Below, in pieces: positions 1 through 8,467 of a DNA stretch of 64,000 bases (positions are counted from its first letter, which is position 1; every line of letters starts with the position of its first letter). Made by a program: the position numbers and the translations under genes. This DNA is from Geothrix sp. (GTDB lineage Bacteria; Acidobacteriota; Holophagae; Holophagales; Holophagaceae). The stretch is from contig JAGRPP010000017.1 of the NCBI GenBank assembly GCA_019449415.1, forward strand, positions 62,001-126,000. Reading direction: 5' to 3'. The notes beneath the pieces were generated by a model. The model did not search any database. It was not told the DNA's origin and saw only the letters and a program-made list of their open reading frames with translations.

Positions 1-1
1 C

Positions 2-529
2 CTCTTCACCACGGAGATCATGGAGAAGGGCAAGAACAAGATCCGCGTCATCGAGCGCGAGCGGCTGTCCGAGATCCGCGAGGAGCTGAACTTCCAGCAG
101 AGCGGCGAAGTGGACACCGCCACCGTCCAGAAGATCGGCAAGCTGCTGGGCGTGAAGTATGTGATGACTGGCAAGATTACCCGCTTCGCCTACAAAGAGG
201 GTGGCTTCGGCACGGGCTGGGGTGTGGGCGCCCTGGTGAGCAAGGTCACGGGCGATGGCATGGCCGGAGCCGTGGCGGGCAGCGTGAATGTCAAGAAGGC
301 CTCCTTCACGGGCCGCCTGGACATCCGCCTCATCGAGGTGGAGACCGGCGAGATCCTGGGCGCCTGGAAGGATGAGGACAAGATTTCCGACACCAGCGTG
401 AAGGTGGCCGGCACCGGCGCCGAGGTGCAGTACGACGAGGAGCTCGTGAACAAGGTGTTCGAGCCCATCGTGCAGCGCATCACGCCGAAGCTTCTGCGCG
501 CCACCGTGGCGGCCCACGAAGAGGAGTAG
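2..529 (+). CDS. CsgG/HfaB-family protein, 5' truncated by the window edge
   Basis: The frame is open from base 2, so the true start lies outside the window; the first internal ATG is at 20. The visible part contains the pattern of CsgG-like outer-membrane secretion or lipoprotein-assembly proteins: VIERERLSEIREELNFQ, then a KIGKLLGVKYVMTGKITRF segment, a glycine/alanine-rich stretch, and a beta-rich end with RLIEVETGEILGAWK. In the family these proteins form or accompany outer-membrane pores for curli or other surface components. No curli subunit gene is visible nearby, so the cargo is unknown. The family is fairly sure; the role is only inferred. Confidence 0.75.
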   Translation, partial: LFTTEIMEKGKNKIRVIERERLSEIREELNFQQSGEVDTATVQKIGKLLGVKYVMTGKITRFAYKEGGFGTGWGVGALVSKVTGDGMAGAVAGSVNVKKASFTGRLDIRLIEVETGEILGAWKDEDKISDTSVKVAGTGAEVQYDEELVNKVFEPIVQRITPKLLRATVAAHEEE

Positions 530-539
530 GGATCCTGGC

Positions 540-1532
540 TCAGGGAATCGGACGGGGCCCTTCGGGGCCCCTTTCCGGTTCAAGGGGAAGCCATTCGGAG
601 ACGGCCTGCCGGATGGCACCCGCGTAGGCGGGGCCCATCACCTCGGCGCAATGCAGGTGCCAGGTCGGCACTTCGATCACCCGGCCTGAGGCGAACCGCG
701 CCGCCAGGGTTCGTTGGATGTCCGGCGGAGCCAGGCGATCCTGGGTGGCCAGGAAGCACAGGCTCGGAGTCGTGAAGCGCAGGCCCTGGGTCCGGCGCAG
801 CAGATCCGTTTCGGAAGGGTCGTAGCCACCCATGCGCCCGGCCCCGGCGCTGGCCAGGGCCCCGATGGGCGGGGCGAGGAGGTGCCACCAGCGATCCTCC
901 GGGCCCCTCACGAGGCGCTCGGCGAAGCTCCGGCTGCTGGCGGGGGCGCCTTCCCAGATGAGGCCCGCGAGAGGACCCTGGCCTTCCCGCTCCAGGTCGG
1001 CCAGCGCCAGCAGGCCCACGGAGGCCCCGAGGCTGCGGCCCAGGAGCAGGATCTTGCGCCGGGGGGTTCCCATGGCCTCAAGGCGATGGACGATGCGCAC
1101 CACATCCCGGGACTCGGCCACGCCGAAGGTGACGGCCGGGGCGGACCCGCCGGCCCGCAGGGCATCGTCCCGGCGCCGGTAGGTGAAGATGGCGGCATCG
1201 AGACCCGGGAACCACTTCAGGGCGGGGCTGGTGCCCCAGCGGTCATCCCCGAAGCCATGGAGCAGCAGGACCACCCCTCGGGAGGGCTCCCGGCGGCGCA
1301 GGCGCCAGAGCTGCAGGCCATCGACCTCCTGGGCCGACCAGACGCCGCCCGGGTCGCCGTCGCCGCCCGCCGCGAGCTCACGGTAGGTGGCCTCGACCCG
1401 GGTGAGGGGCTGGGGGTGGTAGAAGGGCGGATCCACCAGTTCCCGCGCGACCTTCCAGGATTTCCACGCGACGAAGCCCCCCACCGCCAGGAGAGGGAGG
1501 GCTGCAAGGCCGATCCAGACCGATCGTCTCAC
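540..1532 (-). CDS. alpha/beta hydrolase, membrane-anchored
   Basis: About 330 residues. A hydrophobic segment follows a short basic start (RRSVWIGLAALPLLAVGGFVAW), giving a single N-terminal membrane anchor or uncleaved signal. The hydrolase core shows LLLHGFGDD (oxyanion loop), the nucleophile elbow GRSLG, an acidic TQDRLAPP and a late histidine in WHLHCAEV, so the Ser-Asp-His triad appears complete. Substrate unknown. The chosen GTG overlaps the stop of the upstream ferredoxin gene as GTGA, which suggests translational coupling; a longer in-frame start exists at 1583 but would lie deep inside the ferredoxin gene. It is last in a three-gene minus-strand set. Confidence 0.8.
   Translation of the reverse strand: MRRSVWIGLAALPLLAVGGFVAWKSWKVARELVDPPFYHPQPLTRVEATYRELAAGGDGDPGGVWSAQEVDGLQLWRLRRREPSRGVVLLLHGFGDDRWGTSPALKWFPGLDAAIFTYRRRDDALRAGGSAPAVTFGVAESRDVVRIVHRLEAMGTPRRKILLLGRSLGASVGLLALADLEREGQGPLAGLIWEGAPASSRSFAERLVRGPEDRWWHLLAPPIGALASAGAGRMGGYDPSETDLLRRTQGLRFTTPSLCFLATQDRLAPPDIQRTLAARFASGRVIEVPTWHLHCAEVMGPAYAGAIRQAVSEWLPLEPERGPEGPRPIP
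554..571 (+). terminator. hairpin with UUCG loop after the CsgG-like gene
   Basis: GGGGCCC and GGGCCCC form a 7-bp GC stem closed by TTCG, followed by CTTTCC. It lies 25 bases after the CsgG-like stop and inside the last codons of the converging hydrolase gene. It is a reasonable weak intrinsic terminator for the plus-strand transcript. Confidence 0.5.
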
Positions 1533-1822
1533 CAGTAGCCCGTCGTGATCAGGAGGGTCTCGGCCGCATTCAGGGCCCGGCACTGGCAGCTGAGCCGCTG
1601 ATCAGGCGCGGCGTGATTCCGGCTCAGCACCCGGGCTTCGTGGGTGCGGATCGGGCTGAGCTGCTCGCCTCCCTGCAGCACGGTGACCAGGCATCTCGCG
1701 CAGGCGCCGCGGCCCGAGCAGGCCGAGGCCACGGGCAGGCCCGCGGCCAGACAGCGGTCCATCAGGGTTCCACGCCCACCGATGATGCGGTCTGCCCGGC
1801 GGGTGCGGGCCACCAGGGGCAT
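1529..1822 (-). CDS. 2Fe-2S ferredoxin-like protein
   Basis: A 97-residue protein with the plant-type [2Fe-2S] spacing: Cys-X5-Cys-X2-Cys in ACSGRGACARC and a distal fourth cysteine in LSCQC. It should carry electrons at low potential; the partner is not visible. It sits 2 bases after the lipoprotein gene and overlaps the hydrolase start by 4 bases, so the three genes are probably one transcript. The N-terminal part has no signal peptide, so it should be cytosolic. The family is clear, the partner is not. Confidence 0.82.
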   Translation of the reverse strand: MPLVARTRRADRIIGGRGTLMDRCLAAGLPVASACSGRGACARCLVTVLQGGEQLSPIRTHEARVLSRNHAAPDQRLSCQCRALNAAETLLITTGYW

Positions 1823-1824
1823 CG

Positions 1825-2250
1825 CTACTTGACGAGGGTGGCGGTGACCCCGGGGAGCCCCTCGGCGGTGGGCAGGGGATCCGGCTTGCCGTAGAGCACC
1901 GACTCCAGCTTCTGGGTGAGGGTGACCTGATAGATGCCCTTGTCGGTGCCCATGTCCAGTTCACCCTGGTCCGGGCTGAAGGTCTCGCGCTGGCTGGTGA
2001 GGAAGAAGCGGTGCTTGCCCGGCGCCAGGCCCTTCACGACCAGGCTCTTCGCGCCCTTGGGCAACTGCTGGACGGGAATGCGGGCCCCGTCAAGGCTCAG
2101 TTCCACCGGGCCCCGCACCGCGCGGGTAAAGCGAAACACGGCCGTCCCGGAGGGAATGGGCGAGCTGGGCGTCAGGGGCACCTTGCGGCAGCCCACGAAG
2201 GAGGCGACCCCCAGCAGGACCAGGGCGGGAACGATGGCGTGGAACTTCAT
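1825..2250 (-). CDS. putative lipoprotein, function unknown
   Basis: About 141 residues. The start at 2250 has a GGAGG ribosome site 6 bases upstream and begins with a signal sequence ending in SFVGC, a possible but non-ideal lipobox. A longer frame upstream lacks such a site. The rest is a small beta-rich domain with repeated lysine/glycine turns (VKGLAPGKHRFFLTSQRE), similar in feel to PEGA-type or carboxypeptidase-regulatory-like folds, but I do not recognise the family. It is first in the lipoprotein-ferredoxin-hydrolase set. Confidence 0.65.
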   Translation of the reverse strand: MKFHAIVPALVLLGVASFVGCRKVPLTPSSPIPSGTAVFRFTRAVRGPVELSLDGARIPVQQLPKGAKSLVVKGLAPGKHRFFLTSQRETFSPDQGELDMGTDKGIYQVTLTQKLESVLYGKPDPLPTAEGLPGVTATLVK

Positions 2251-2379
2251 GAAGCCTCCGGGACCTTGATGATATGCGATCAGGTGCCTGGAGGTCCCGG
2301 GCTGGGCATCCGGGAAGTTCATGCTGACTCCAAGGGGGTGGGGCCTCTATTCTGGAGGATTGAACCTGAGAGGTGAACC

Positions 2380-2847
2380 ATGACCCGCGTGCTCTTCCAG
2401 ACCGACAAGGGCGACATCAACCTGGAACTCTTCCCGAAGGAGGCTCCGGGTACCGTGGCCAACTTCGTGAAGCTCATCGAGGCCGGCTTCTACGACGGCC
2501 TGGCCTTCCACCGCGTGATTCCCGACTTCGTCATCCAGGGTGGCTGCCCCAACACCAAGCCCGGCGCCTCGGGCATGCCCGGCACCGGCGGCCCCGGCTG
2601 GAAGATCAAGTGCGAGACCGCCGGCAACCCCCACCAGCACAAGCTGGGCGCCGTCTCCATGGCCCATGCGGGCAAGGACACCGGCGGCAGCCAGTTCTTC
2701 GTGGTGAACGGGGACCGGCGCAATGTGGCCCATCTCGATGGCGTCCACACGGTCTTCGGCCAGTGCGTCGCGGAGGCCGACATCAAGGTGGTGCAGGCGA
2801 TCAAGGCCAATGACCGCATCGTGAAGGCGACGGTGGTGGAGGCTTAA
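2380..2847 (+). CDS. peptidylprolyl cis-trans isomerase, cyclophilin type
   Basis: A 155-residue, single-domain cyclophilin. The active-site block [13 protein letters not shown] and the later [10 protein letters not shown] and [13 protein letters not shown] blocks are all present. No signal peptide, so this is the cytosolic form that assists proline isomerisation in protein folding. Length fits bacterial PpiB (about 160-165). A GAGGTG ribosome site precedes the ATG. It is followed by a strong hairpin at 2866-2898, so it appears monocistronic. Confidence 0.93.
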   Translation: MTRVLFQTDKGDINLELFPKEAPGTVANFVKLIEAGFYDGLAFHRVIPDFVIQGGCPNTKPGASGMPGTGGPGWKIKCETAGNPHQHKLGAVSMAHAGKDTGGSQFFVVNGDRRNVAHLDGVHTVFGQCVAEADIKVVQAIKANDRIVKATVVEA

Positions 2848-2865
2848 GCCTCCTTGGGTTCACCT

Positions 2866-2898
2866 GAGAAACAGGGCGGCGCTGCCGCCCTGTTTCTC
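2866..2898 (+). terminator. strong hairpin terminator after the cyclophilin gene
   Basis: A perfect 15-bp inverted repeat: GAGAAACAGGGCGGC, loop GCT, then GCCGCCCTGTTTCTC. The lower stem is A/T rich on the correct arms, so the 3' arm supplies a short U-rich run. It separates the cyclophilin gene from tag. Confidence 0.8.
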
Positions 2899-2918
2899 GT
2901 AGGGGAGGGGCGAAGACA

Positions 2919-3485
2919 ATGGACGGGAAGGTTCGCTGCGGCTGGTGTGAGACGGATCCGCTCTATGTGGCCTACCACGACGAGGAATGGGGCGTTCCCC
3001 AGCATGATGACCGCCGGTTGTTCGAGAAGCTGGTGCTGGAAGGGGCCCAGGCGGGCCTGAGTTGGATCACGGTCCTCCGCAAGCGCGAGGCCTACCGGAA
3101 GGCCTTTCACGGGTTCGATCCCGCGAAGGTCGGGGCCATGACCGACGCAGAGCTGGAGGCGGTCCTCCAGGATCCGGGCATCGTGCGGAACCGGCTGAAG
3201 GTCTTCTCGGCCCGGAAGAATGCCCTGGCCTTCCTGGCGGTGCAGCGGGAATTCGGCAGCTTCGACGCCTTCCTCTGGGCCTTCGTGGGGGGAAAGACGA
3301 AGGTCAACCGGCCGAAGACCCTGGCGGAAGTCCCCGCCGTGACACCCGAGGCCGAGGCCCTCAGCAAGGCCCTCAAGAAGCGCGGCTTCACCTTCGTGGG
3401 GCCCACGATCATGTACGCCTACATGCAGTCGATGGGGCTGGTCGATGACCACCTGGCCACCTGCTGGAAGCGGCAAAGAGCCTGA
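2919..3485 (+). CDS. tag: DNA-3-methyladenine glycosylase I
   Basis: 188 residues, the usual length of Tag. It removes 3-methyladenine from alkylated DNA. The N-terminus RCGWCETDPLYVAYHDEEWGVP and EGAQAGLSWIT, and the C-terminus GFTFVGPTIMYAYMQ...DDHLATCWKR, are diagnostic. The zinc ligands known from E. coli Tag map to Cys7, His20, His178 and Cys182, and the catalytic glutamate lies in LEGAQAG. It follows a terminator and precedes metG with no obvious coupling. Confidence 0.95.
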   Translation: MDGKVRCGWCETDPLYVAYHDEEWGVPQHDDRRLFEKLVLEGAQAGLSWITVLRKREAYRKAFHGFDPAKVGAMTDAELEAVLQDPGIVRNRLKVFSARKNALAFLAVQREFGSFDAFLWAFVGGKTKVNRPKTLAEVPAVTPEAEALSKALKKRGFTFVGPTIMYAYMQSMGLVDDHLATCWKRQRA

Positions 3486-3533
3486 CTCGCGGAGCAAGGC
3501 CGGGGCCGGTAGACTGGAAGGCTCGGAGCCCCC

Positions 3534-5438
3534 GTGTCCAAGCCCTTCTACATCACCACGCCCATCTACTATGTCAACGACCGCCCCCACATCGGCCACA
3601 CCTACACCACGGTGCTGGCGGATGTAATCGCCCGGTTCCACCGCATGCGGGGCGAGGAGGTGTACTTCCTCACGGGCACCGATGAGCACGGCCAGAAGGT
3701 GGAGAAGGCCGCGGCCGCCCGGGGTATTACCCCCAAGCAGCTGGCCGACGAGGTGGTGGCCAACTACACGGAGCTGTGGAAGGCCATGGGGATGACCCAC
3801 TTCCGCTTCATCCGCACCACGGACGACGACCACAAGGCCCAGGTCCAGCGCCTCTTCAAGCGGCTCCTCGACAAGGGTGACATCTACAAAGCCACCTACA
3901 AGGGCCTCTACTCGGTGAGCGACGAGGCCTATGTCACCGAGACCCAGGCCAAGGAGCTGCAGGCCCAGGGCCTCGCCCATCAGCTGGTGGAGCTGGAGGA
4001 GGAGACCTACTTCTTCCGCCTGAGCGCCTACCAGGACCGGCTGCTGAAGCACTTCGAGGAACACCCGGAGTTCGTGCAGCCGGACTTCCGCTTCAACGAG
4101 GTGAAGCGCTTCGTGGAGGGCGGCCTGCAGGATCTTTCCATCAGCCGCACCAGCATCAGCTGGGGCATCCCCGTGCCCGGCGACGAGAAGCATGTCATCT
4201 ATGTCTGGTTCGATGCGCTGCTCAACTACCTCACGGGCTGTCCTCCCAGCTGCTGGCCGCCGGACCTGCAGCTCGTGGGGAAGGACATCCTGCGCTTCCA
4301 TGCCGTGTACTGGCCGGCCTTCCTCATGGCGGCGGGCATGTTCCAGCCCACCACCATCCTGGCCCACGGCTGGTGGCTCATGGGCGAGGACAAGATGTCC
4401 AAGAGCAAGGGCAATGTCGTGCGCCCGGATACCCTGCTGCGCTTCGGCAATGATGCCCTGCGCTTCTACTTCATGCGCGACATGCAGGTTGGCCACGACC
4501 GCGGCTTCAGCTTCGAGGGCTTCATGGATCGCCTCAATGCCGATCTGGCCAATGGCCTGGGCAACCTGGCCTCCCGCACGCTGAGCATGATCCAGCGCTA
4601 CCGCGGCGGCGTGGTGCCCATGCCTTCGGTCCTGGACGAGCTCGACCAGCAGGTGGCGAACCAGCTGCTGGAGGTCTTCCCCGAGTATCTGGAGAAGGCC
4701 CGCGCCAATGACTTCCATGCCGCCCTGGATGCCTTGTGGGCGCATCTGCGCGCCCTCGACGGCTACATCGTGAAGGCCGAGCCCTGGAAGCTGGCCAAGG
4801 ACTCGGCCAACGACGCCAAGCTGGACGCCGTGCTGGCGAACCTCTACCGGGCCCTGCGCGCCACGGCGCTACTCGTGGCGCCGGTGATGCCGGAGCTGGC
4901 CCAGACCTTGTGGGAGAGCCTCGGCCACGACACGAAGGTGGCCGAGCGGACCTTCCACGGCTTCGCCCTGGATGGCCCCGCCATCGGCCCCATCGGCGAT
5001 CCCAAGCCCCTGTTCCAGCGCATCGACAAGGAGAAGGAAATGAGCGACCTCGAGACGGCTGCGGCTGCCCCAGCTGAGAGCAAACCCAACCTGGATGTTC
5101 CCGAGATCCGCGAAACCGTGGATGCCGACACCTTCTTCAAGGTGGATCTGCGCGTGGGCCGGGTCCTCGAGGCGGAACGCGTGCCCAAGAGCGACAAGCT
5201 CATCAAGATGAAGGTGGACATTGGTCTGGAGCAGCGCACCATCGTTGGCGGCATCGGCAAGGCCTACGAGCCTGCCGACCTGCTGAACCGTCTCGTGGTC
5301 GTGGTGGCGAACCTGGCGCCCCGCAAGCTCATGGGCATCGAAAGCCACGGCATGCTGCTGGCCGCCAGCGACAATGCCAGCAAGCCCTACCTGGTGGCGC
5401 CACCCAGCGACGCCCAGCCCGGATTCCTGGTGAAGTGA
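3534..5438 (+). CDS. metG: methionyl-tRNA synthetase with C-terminal tRNA-binding domain
   Basis: 634 residues from a GTG start. Class I signatures are clear: HIGH at residues 19-22 and KMSKS at 287-291. The connective-peptide region has SVSDEAYVTETQ in place of the paired zinc cysteines, as in the zinc-free forms. After the anticodon-binding helical domain comes a lysine/glutamate linker and, from about residue 530, a Trbp111/EMAP-type OB-fold (FFKVDLRVGRVLEAERVPKSDKL) used for dimerisation and tRNA binding. Its stop overlaps the next start as GTGA, so two small genes follow by translational coupling. Confidence 0.97.
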   Translation: MSKPFYITTPIYYVNDRPHIGHTYTTVLADVIARFHRMRGEEVYFLTGTDEHGQKVEKAAAARGITPKQLADEVVANYTELWKAMGMTHFRFIRTTDDDHKAQVQRLFKRLLDKGDIYKATYKGLYSVSDEAYVTETQAKELQAQGLAHQLVELEEETYFFRLSAYQDRLLKHFEEHPEFVQPDFRFNEVKRFVEGGLQDLSISRTSISWGIPVPGDEKHVIYVWFDALLNYLTGCPPSCWPPDLQLVGKDILRFHAVYWPAFLMAAGMFQPTTILAHGWWLMGEDKMSKSKGNVVRPDTLLRFGNDALRFYFMRDMQVGHDRGFSFEGFMDRLNADLANGLGNLASRTLSMIQRYRGGVVPMPSVLDELDQQVANQLLEVFPEYLEKARANDFHAALDALWAHLRALDGYIVKAEPWKLAKDSANDAKLDAVLANLYRALRATALLVAPVMPELAQTLWESLGHDTKVAERTFHGFALDGPAIGPIGDPKPLFQRIDKEKEMSDLETAAAAPAESKPNLDVPEIRETVDADTFFKVDLRVGRVLEAERVPKSDKLIKMKVDIGLEQRTIVGGIGKAYEPADLLNRLVVVVANLAPRKLMGIESHGMLLAASDNASKPYLVAPPSDAQPGFLVK

Positions 5439-5776
5439 AGCACCCCGTCTTCAGCTTCGAGGCCGAGCTCCTCACGGATGCACCCTTCGACCACATCGTC
5501 GAACGGCTGCGGACGGCCCCGGCGCAGTCGTTCAAGAGCCTGCGCCCCTTGAGCCGCTGGGCCGCGCCGGAAGAGGTGGCCGGTGGGGTGATCCTCCGCT
5601 GGACTCGCACCATGGCCGGGGCCGAGGAGTCCGGAGAATTGACCCTGAGGCCGGATCCCAAGGGCGCCCACCTGCGTCTCGAGGGCCGGATGAAGGGCTG
5701 GGCGGGCTTCCTCTTCTTCGGGCTGCTGCGTTGGCGCACGGACCGGCTGCTGGACCGTTTCGTGGAGGAACTGTGA
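5435..5776 (+). CDS. hypothetical protein coupled to metG
   Basis: 113 residues, GTG start overlapping the metG stop (GTGA) and its own stop overlapping the next GTG. I do not recognise the family. It alternates hydrophobic beta-like strands (VFSFEAELLTD, GGVILRWTRTM, HLRLEGRMKGW) and ends in an amphipathic helix (RWRTDRLLDRFVEEL), which is the outline of a small SRPBCC/START-like ligand-binding fold; that is a guess from pattern only. No signal peptide or catalytic motif. Confidence 0.6.
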   Translation: MKHPVFSFEAELLTDAPFDHIVERLRTAPAQSFKSLRPLSRWAAPEEVAGGVILRWTRTMAGAEESGELTLRPDPKGAHLRLEGRMKGWAGFLFFGLLRWRTDRLLDRFVEEL

Positions 5777-6114
5777 AGCCCGTCCTCTGGATGAAGTCGA
5801 GCTGCACCACCTGCCGCAACGCCAGGGCCAAGCTCGCGGAGCTGGGCATCGAAGTGGCGCTTCGCGACTACTTCAAACAGCCCCTGGAGGCTGCGGAGCT
5901 GGGGCGCCTCCTGCCGGAAGACCCCAGCCCCATGCTCGGCACCAAGAGCCCCAAGTACAAGGAGCTGGGCTTGAAGGGCCGGCAGCTCACCAAGGCCGAG
6001 GCCATCGCGCTGATGGTGCAGGACAACAACCTGCTCAAGCGCCCCATCCTGGTCCATGCCAAGGGTGTGATCATCGGTTTCGATCCCGAGGCCTATGCCG
6101 CCTTGCGTTCCTAA
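5773..6114 (+). CDS. ArsC/Spx-family thioredoxin-fold protein
   Basis: 113 residues from a GTG that overlaps the preceding stop; a longer in-frame ATG at 5731 would overlap the upstream gene by 46 bases. The redox CXXC is in SSCTTCRNA near the N-terminus, followed by the family blocks RDYFKQPL, LGTKSPKYKELGLKG and LLKRPILV. In the family this fold is used by arsenate reductases and by Spx-like regulators. There is no ars gene nearby, so arsenate reduction is not supported by context. Family confident, function open. Confidence 0.8.
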   Translation: MKPVLWMKSSCTTCRNARAKLAELGIEVALRDYFKQPLEAAELGRLLPEDPSPMLGTKSPKYKELGLKGRQLTKAEAIALMVQDNNLLKRPILVHAKGVIIGFDPEAYAALRS

Positions 6115-6129
6115 AACAAGGAGAGTCCT

Positions 6130-6906
6130 GTGCGCTTCTACAGCTGGAATGTCAACGGCTTCCGCTCGGTCCTGAAGAAGGGCTTCATGGATTGGCTGGA
6201 GGAGGCCGAACCGGATGCCCTCTCCCTTCAGGAAATCCGCTGCGAGTGGGAGGAAGTGGATCTCGGCGTGCGGCGCCAGCTGGAGAGCGCCTACGACATC
6301 TGCTGGTTCCCGGCGACGAGCAAGAAGGGCTACGCGGGTTCCGCCACCCTCACGAAAAAGGAGCTGGGATTCAGCCACGCCAAGGGGCTCGGCCTGGAGG
6401 GCTACGATGCCGAAGGGCGCATGATCGTGTCCCGGAAGGACAAGCTCGTCTTCATCGCCGGCTACTTTCCGAACGCCTCCCAGGGCCTGGTGCGCCTGAC
6501 CTTCAAGCGCCAATTCGCGAAGGATCTCGCCGCCATCGTGGCCAAGCACCACCAGGCAGGAGACCAGGTGATCCTCACGGGCGACATGAATGTGGCCCCT
6601 GAGGAGATCGACCTCGCCCGGCCCAAGGACAACACCAAGAATCCCGGCTTCACGCCCGAGGAGCGCGAGGACTTCAAGCTCTACCTGGGGGCGGGGCTGG
6701 CGGATGTGCTGCGGGAGCGAAACCCCGGCGTGCCGGGCCTCTACACCTGGTGGACGGCCCGCGGCGGCGCCCGGGAACGGAATGTGGGGTGGAGGATCGA
6801 CCTGTTCCTGGCCAGCCGGGCCCTGCTGGATCGCGTGAAGGATGCCCGCATCCATGCCGATGTGCTGGGCTCCGACCACTGCCCCATCAGCCTCGAATTG
6901 ATGTGA
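6130..6906 (+). CDS. xth: exodeoxyribonuclease III
   Basis: 258 residues, GTG start. An ExoIII/AP-endonuclease: RFYSWNVNGFRS, LSLQEIRCEWEE (metal-binding Glu), ILTGDMNVAPEEIDLARPKDN (Asp and Asn of the active site) and the terminal GSDHCPI with the catalytic Asp-His. It cuts abasic sites and degrades 3' ends in base-excision repair. It is the last gene before a symmetrical terminator. Together with tag at 2919 it gives a small base-excision repair set flanking metG. Confidence 0.94.
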   Translation: MRFYSWNVNGFRSVLKKGFMDWLEEAEPDALSLQEIRCEWEEVDLGVRRQLESAYDICWFPATSKKGYAGSATLTKKELGFSHAKGLGLEGYDAEGRMIVSRKDKLVFIAGYFPNASQGLVRLTFKRQFAKDLAAIVAKHHQAGDQVILTGDMNVAPEEIDLARPKDNTKNPGFTPEEREDFKLYLGAGLADVLRERNPGVPGLYTWWTARGGARERNVGWRIDLFLASRALLDRVKDARIHADVLGSDHCPISLELM

Positions 6907-6920
6907 TCTTTTCTCCAGTC

Positions 6921-6958
6921 AAAGAAGAGAGGGCCCCAGTCGGGGCCCTCTCTTCTTT
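6921..6958. terminator. bidirectional terminator between converging genes
   Basis: A perfect 17-bp inverted repeat, AAAGAAGAGAGGGCCCC and its complement, around a 4-base loop. Because the stem begins with A-rich and ends with T-rich sequence it should stop transcripts from both xth (plus) and the TPR protein (minus), whose stops are 14 and 12 bases away. Confidence 0.85.
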
Positions 6959-6969
6959 GGCGCCAGCAG

Positions 6970-7992
6970 CTACTTGATCCGCTTCAGGGAAGGATCCTTC
7001 AGCATCTCCTTGGCGGTGGCGGCGTTCTTGCCGGCCGGCGCAAGCTCGAGGTACTTCTCGAGGTTCTGCTTGGTGCCGCGCAGGTTGTTCTCGCCGAACT
7101 CGACCATGGCCAGGAGGTAGTGGGCCTCGGCGTACTTGGGGTCGATCTCCAGGGCCTTCAGGAGCTGGACCTTGGCCTCCTTGGACTTGCCCGCGTTGAA
7201 GGCCTCCACACCCTTGTTGTAGATCACATCGGGGTTGGGTCCCTGGAGGGTCTCCAGCATGGCGGCGTATTTCTGCTCGGCCGCCTTGTCGCTCTTGGCC
7301 TTGCTGGTCTCGATGAGGCCCAGGATCACGCGCTCATCCTTGGCGTTCCGTTCGAGGGCCCGCAGGAGGTAGGGCTCGCCCTCTTCCTTCTTGGCGCCGG
7401 CCTGGGCGATGCAGATGCCGAGGACGCGCTCGACCTTCAGCAGCTCCGGCATCAGCTCGGCCTTGGCCTGTTCGTCCTTCAGCTTGTCCTTGGCCTCGGT
7501 GAGGGTCTTGTAGGACTTCTCGACATGAGGCAGGGCCTCGTCGTACTTGCCATCGTTATAGAAGGGGATGGCGAGGTTGAACGAATCACGGCCGGCGGCA
7601 TCGAGGGCGGCGCCGGGATCCTCCGGGGCGGCCTGGGCGGCGCCGGAGGCCACGGCCTGCGCGCGGGCCTCGGCGGGGGTGAGCAGGGTGATGTTCCTGA
7701 CCAGCACATCCGCCAGGGGGATCTTGATGCGTTCCTTGTAATCCACATAGCCGTCGCCGCTGACCGTGAGGTCGAAATCCTTCGGGTCCAAGCCGACCTG
7801 CAGGTAGTTCCCAGCCTTGTCAGGAATGAGGTCCTTGCTCCAGTTGCGGTCGATCCGCTTGAGGTTCACCTTGGCCCCGGGGACCGGCTTGCCCTCCTTG
7901 TTGAGGACCTTGCCGGAGATCCGGCCCGTGGATTCTGCGTAGATGGACATGCAGGCTGCGGGAAGCAGGAGCGTGAGAATGAGGCGTCGCAT
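6970..7992 (-). CDS. exported TPR protein with N-terminal carboxypeptidase-regulatory-like domain
   Basis: About 340 residues. The start at 7992 has TTTGGAGGA just upstream and begins a signal peptide (MRRLILTLLLPAACMSIYAES). Next comes a beta-sandwich of the carboxypeptidase-regulatory type (GRISGKVLNKEGKPVPGAKVNLKR...VSGDGYVDYKE). The second half is helical with tetratricopeptide features, the clearest near VIYNKGVEAFNAGKSKEAKVQLLKALEIDPKYAEAHYLLAMV. Such proteins act as periplasmic or envelope scaffolds. I do not know its partner. It has a long upstream gap to the divergent DUF1844 operon. Confidence 0.8.
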   Translation of the reverse strand: MRRLILTLLLPAACMSIYAESTGRISGKVLNKEGKPVPGAKVNLKRIDRNWSKDLIPDKAGNYLQVGLDPKDFDLTVSGDGYVDYKERIKIPLADVLVRNITLLTPAEARAQAVASGAAQAAPEDPGAALDAAGRDSFNLAIPFYNDGKYDEALPHVEKSYKTLTEAKDKLKDEQAKAELMPELLKVERVLGICIAQAGAKKEEGEPYLLRALERNAKDERVILGLIETSKAKSDKAAEQKYAAMLETLQGPNPDVIYNKGVEAFNAGKSKEAKVQLLKALEIDPKYAEAHYLLAMVEFGENNLRGTKQNLEKYLELAPAGKNAATAKEMLKDPSLKRIK

Positions 7993-8130
7993 GGGTCTTC
8001 CTCCAAACCCATTCATCGTTCCACAGGGTTGGCCTGGCGCCGAGTGCTTTTCGTCAAAAAGGCCTTTCTCCTCACCCGTGGCACCCCTCGAACGGGCCTT
8101 ATTCCGAGACGGGTGCAGGAAAATTCGGGC

Positions 8131-8141
8131 TGTGATAGGCT
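8131..8141 (+). promoter_or_regulatory. candidate extended -10 element for the DUF1844 operon
   Basis: TGTGATAGGCT lies 39 bases before the ATG at 8180. Nearly the same string (TGTGCTAGGCT) lies just before the AlaX gene at 19769. I see no convincing -35. The repetition in two plus-strand upstream regions is the main support. Confidence 0.35.
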
Positions 8142-8179
8142 TCCCGCCAGACAAGTCCTGAAAGCGTTCGAGGTAGCCC

Positions 8180-8467
8180 ATGACTCCTGCGGTACCGGAA
8201 GCCTCCTTGCAGGCCCTGATGCATCTTCTGGCGGAACAGGCGCTCCTGGCCATGGGCGTGCCCCACCCGATGATGAAGGAAGTGCCCCCGGCAAACCCTG
8301 AAGCGGCCCGCTTCTATGTGGATCTGCTATCCGTCCTCAAGGACAAGACCGAAGGCCGGAGGACGGATTCAGAAACCCGGGAACTGGAGGACATTCTCTA
8401 TGGGCTCCGGATGCGGGTGATGGACCTCAAATCTGCTCCAAGCGCTCCGGTGGGGCCCAAATCATGA
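8180..8467 (+). CDS. DUF1844 family protein
   Basis: 95 residues. Matches the DUF1844 pattern: a helical start with LMHLLAEQALLAMG, a proline/asparagine stretch, then ARFYVDLLSVLKDKTEGR and LEDILYGLRMRVMDL. The family is common in Acidobacteriota, Planctomycetota and related groups; its function is unknown. First gene of a likely operon: its stop overlaps the next ATG (ATGA). Confidence 0.82.
   Translation: MTPAVPEASLQALMHLLAEQALLAMGVPHPMMKEVPPANPEAARFYVDLLSVLKDKTEGRRTDSETRELEDILYGLRMRVMDLKSAPSAPVGPKS

Noticed and set aside
2844-4745. 633-residue minus-strand frame opposite tag and metG
   Set aside because: It is the antisense of two certain genes; composition is His/Leu/Val-rich shadow sequence with no domain.
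5773-6114. Arsenate reductase
   Set aside because: Only the ArsC/Spx fold is supported; no arsR, arsB or acr3 nearby.
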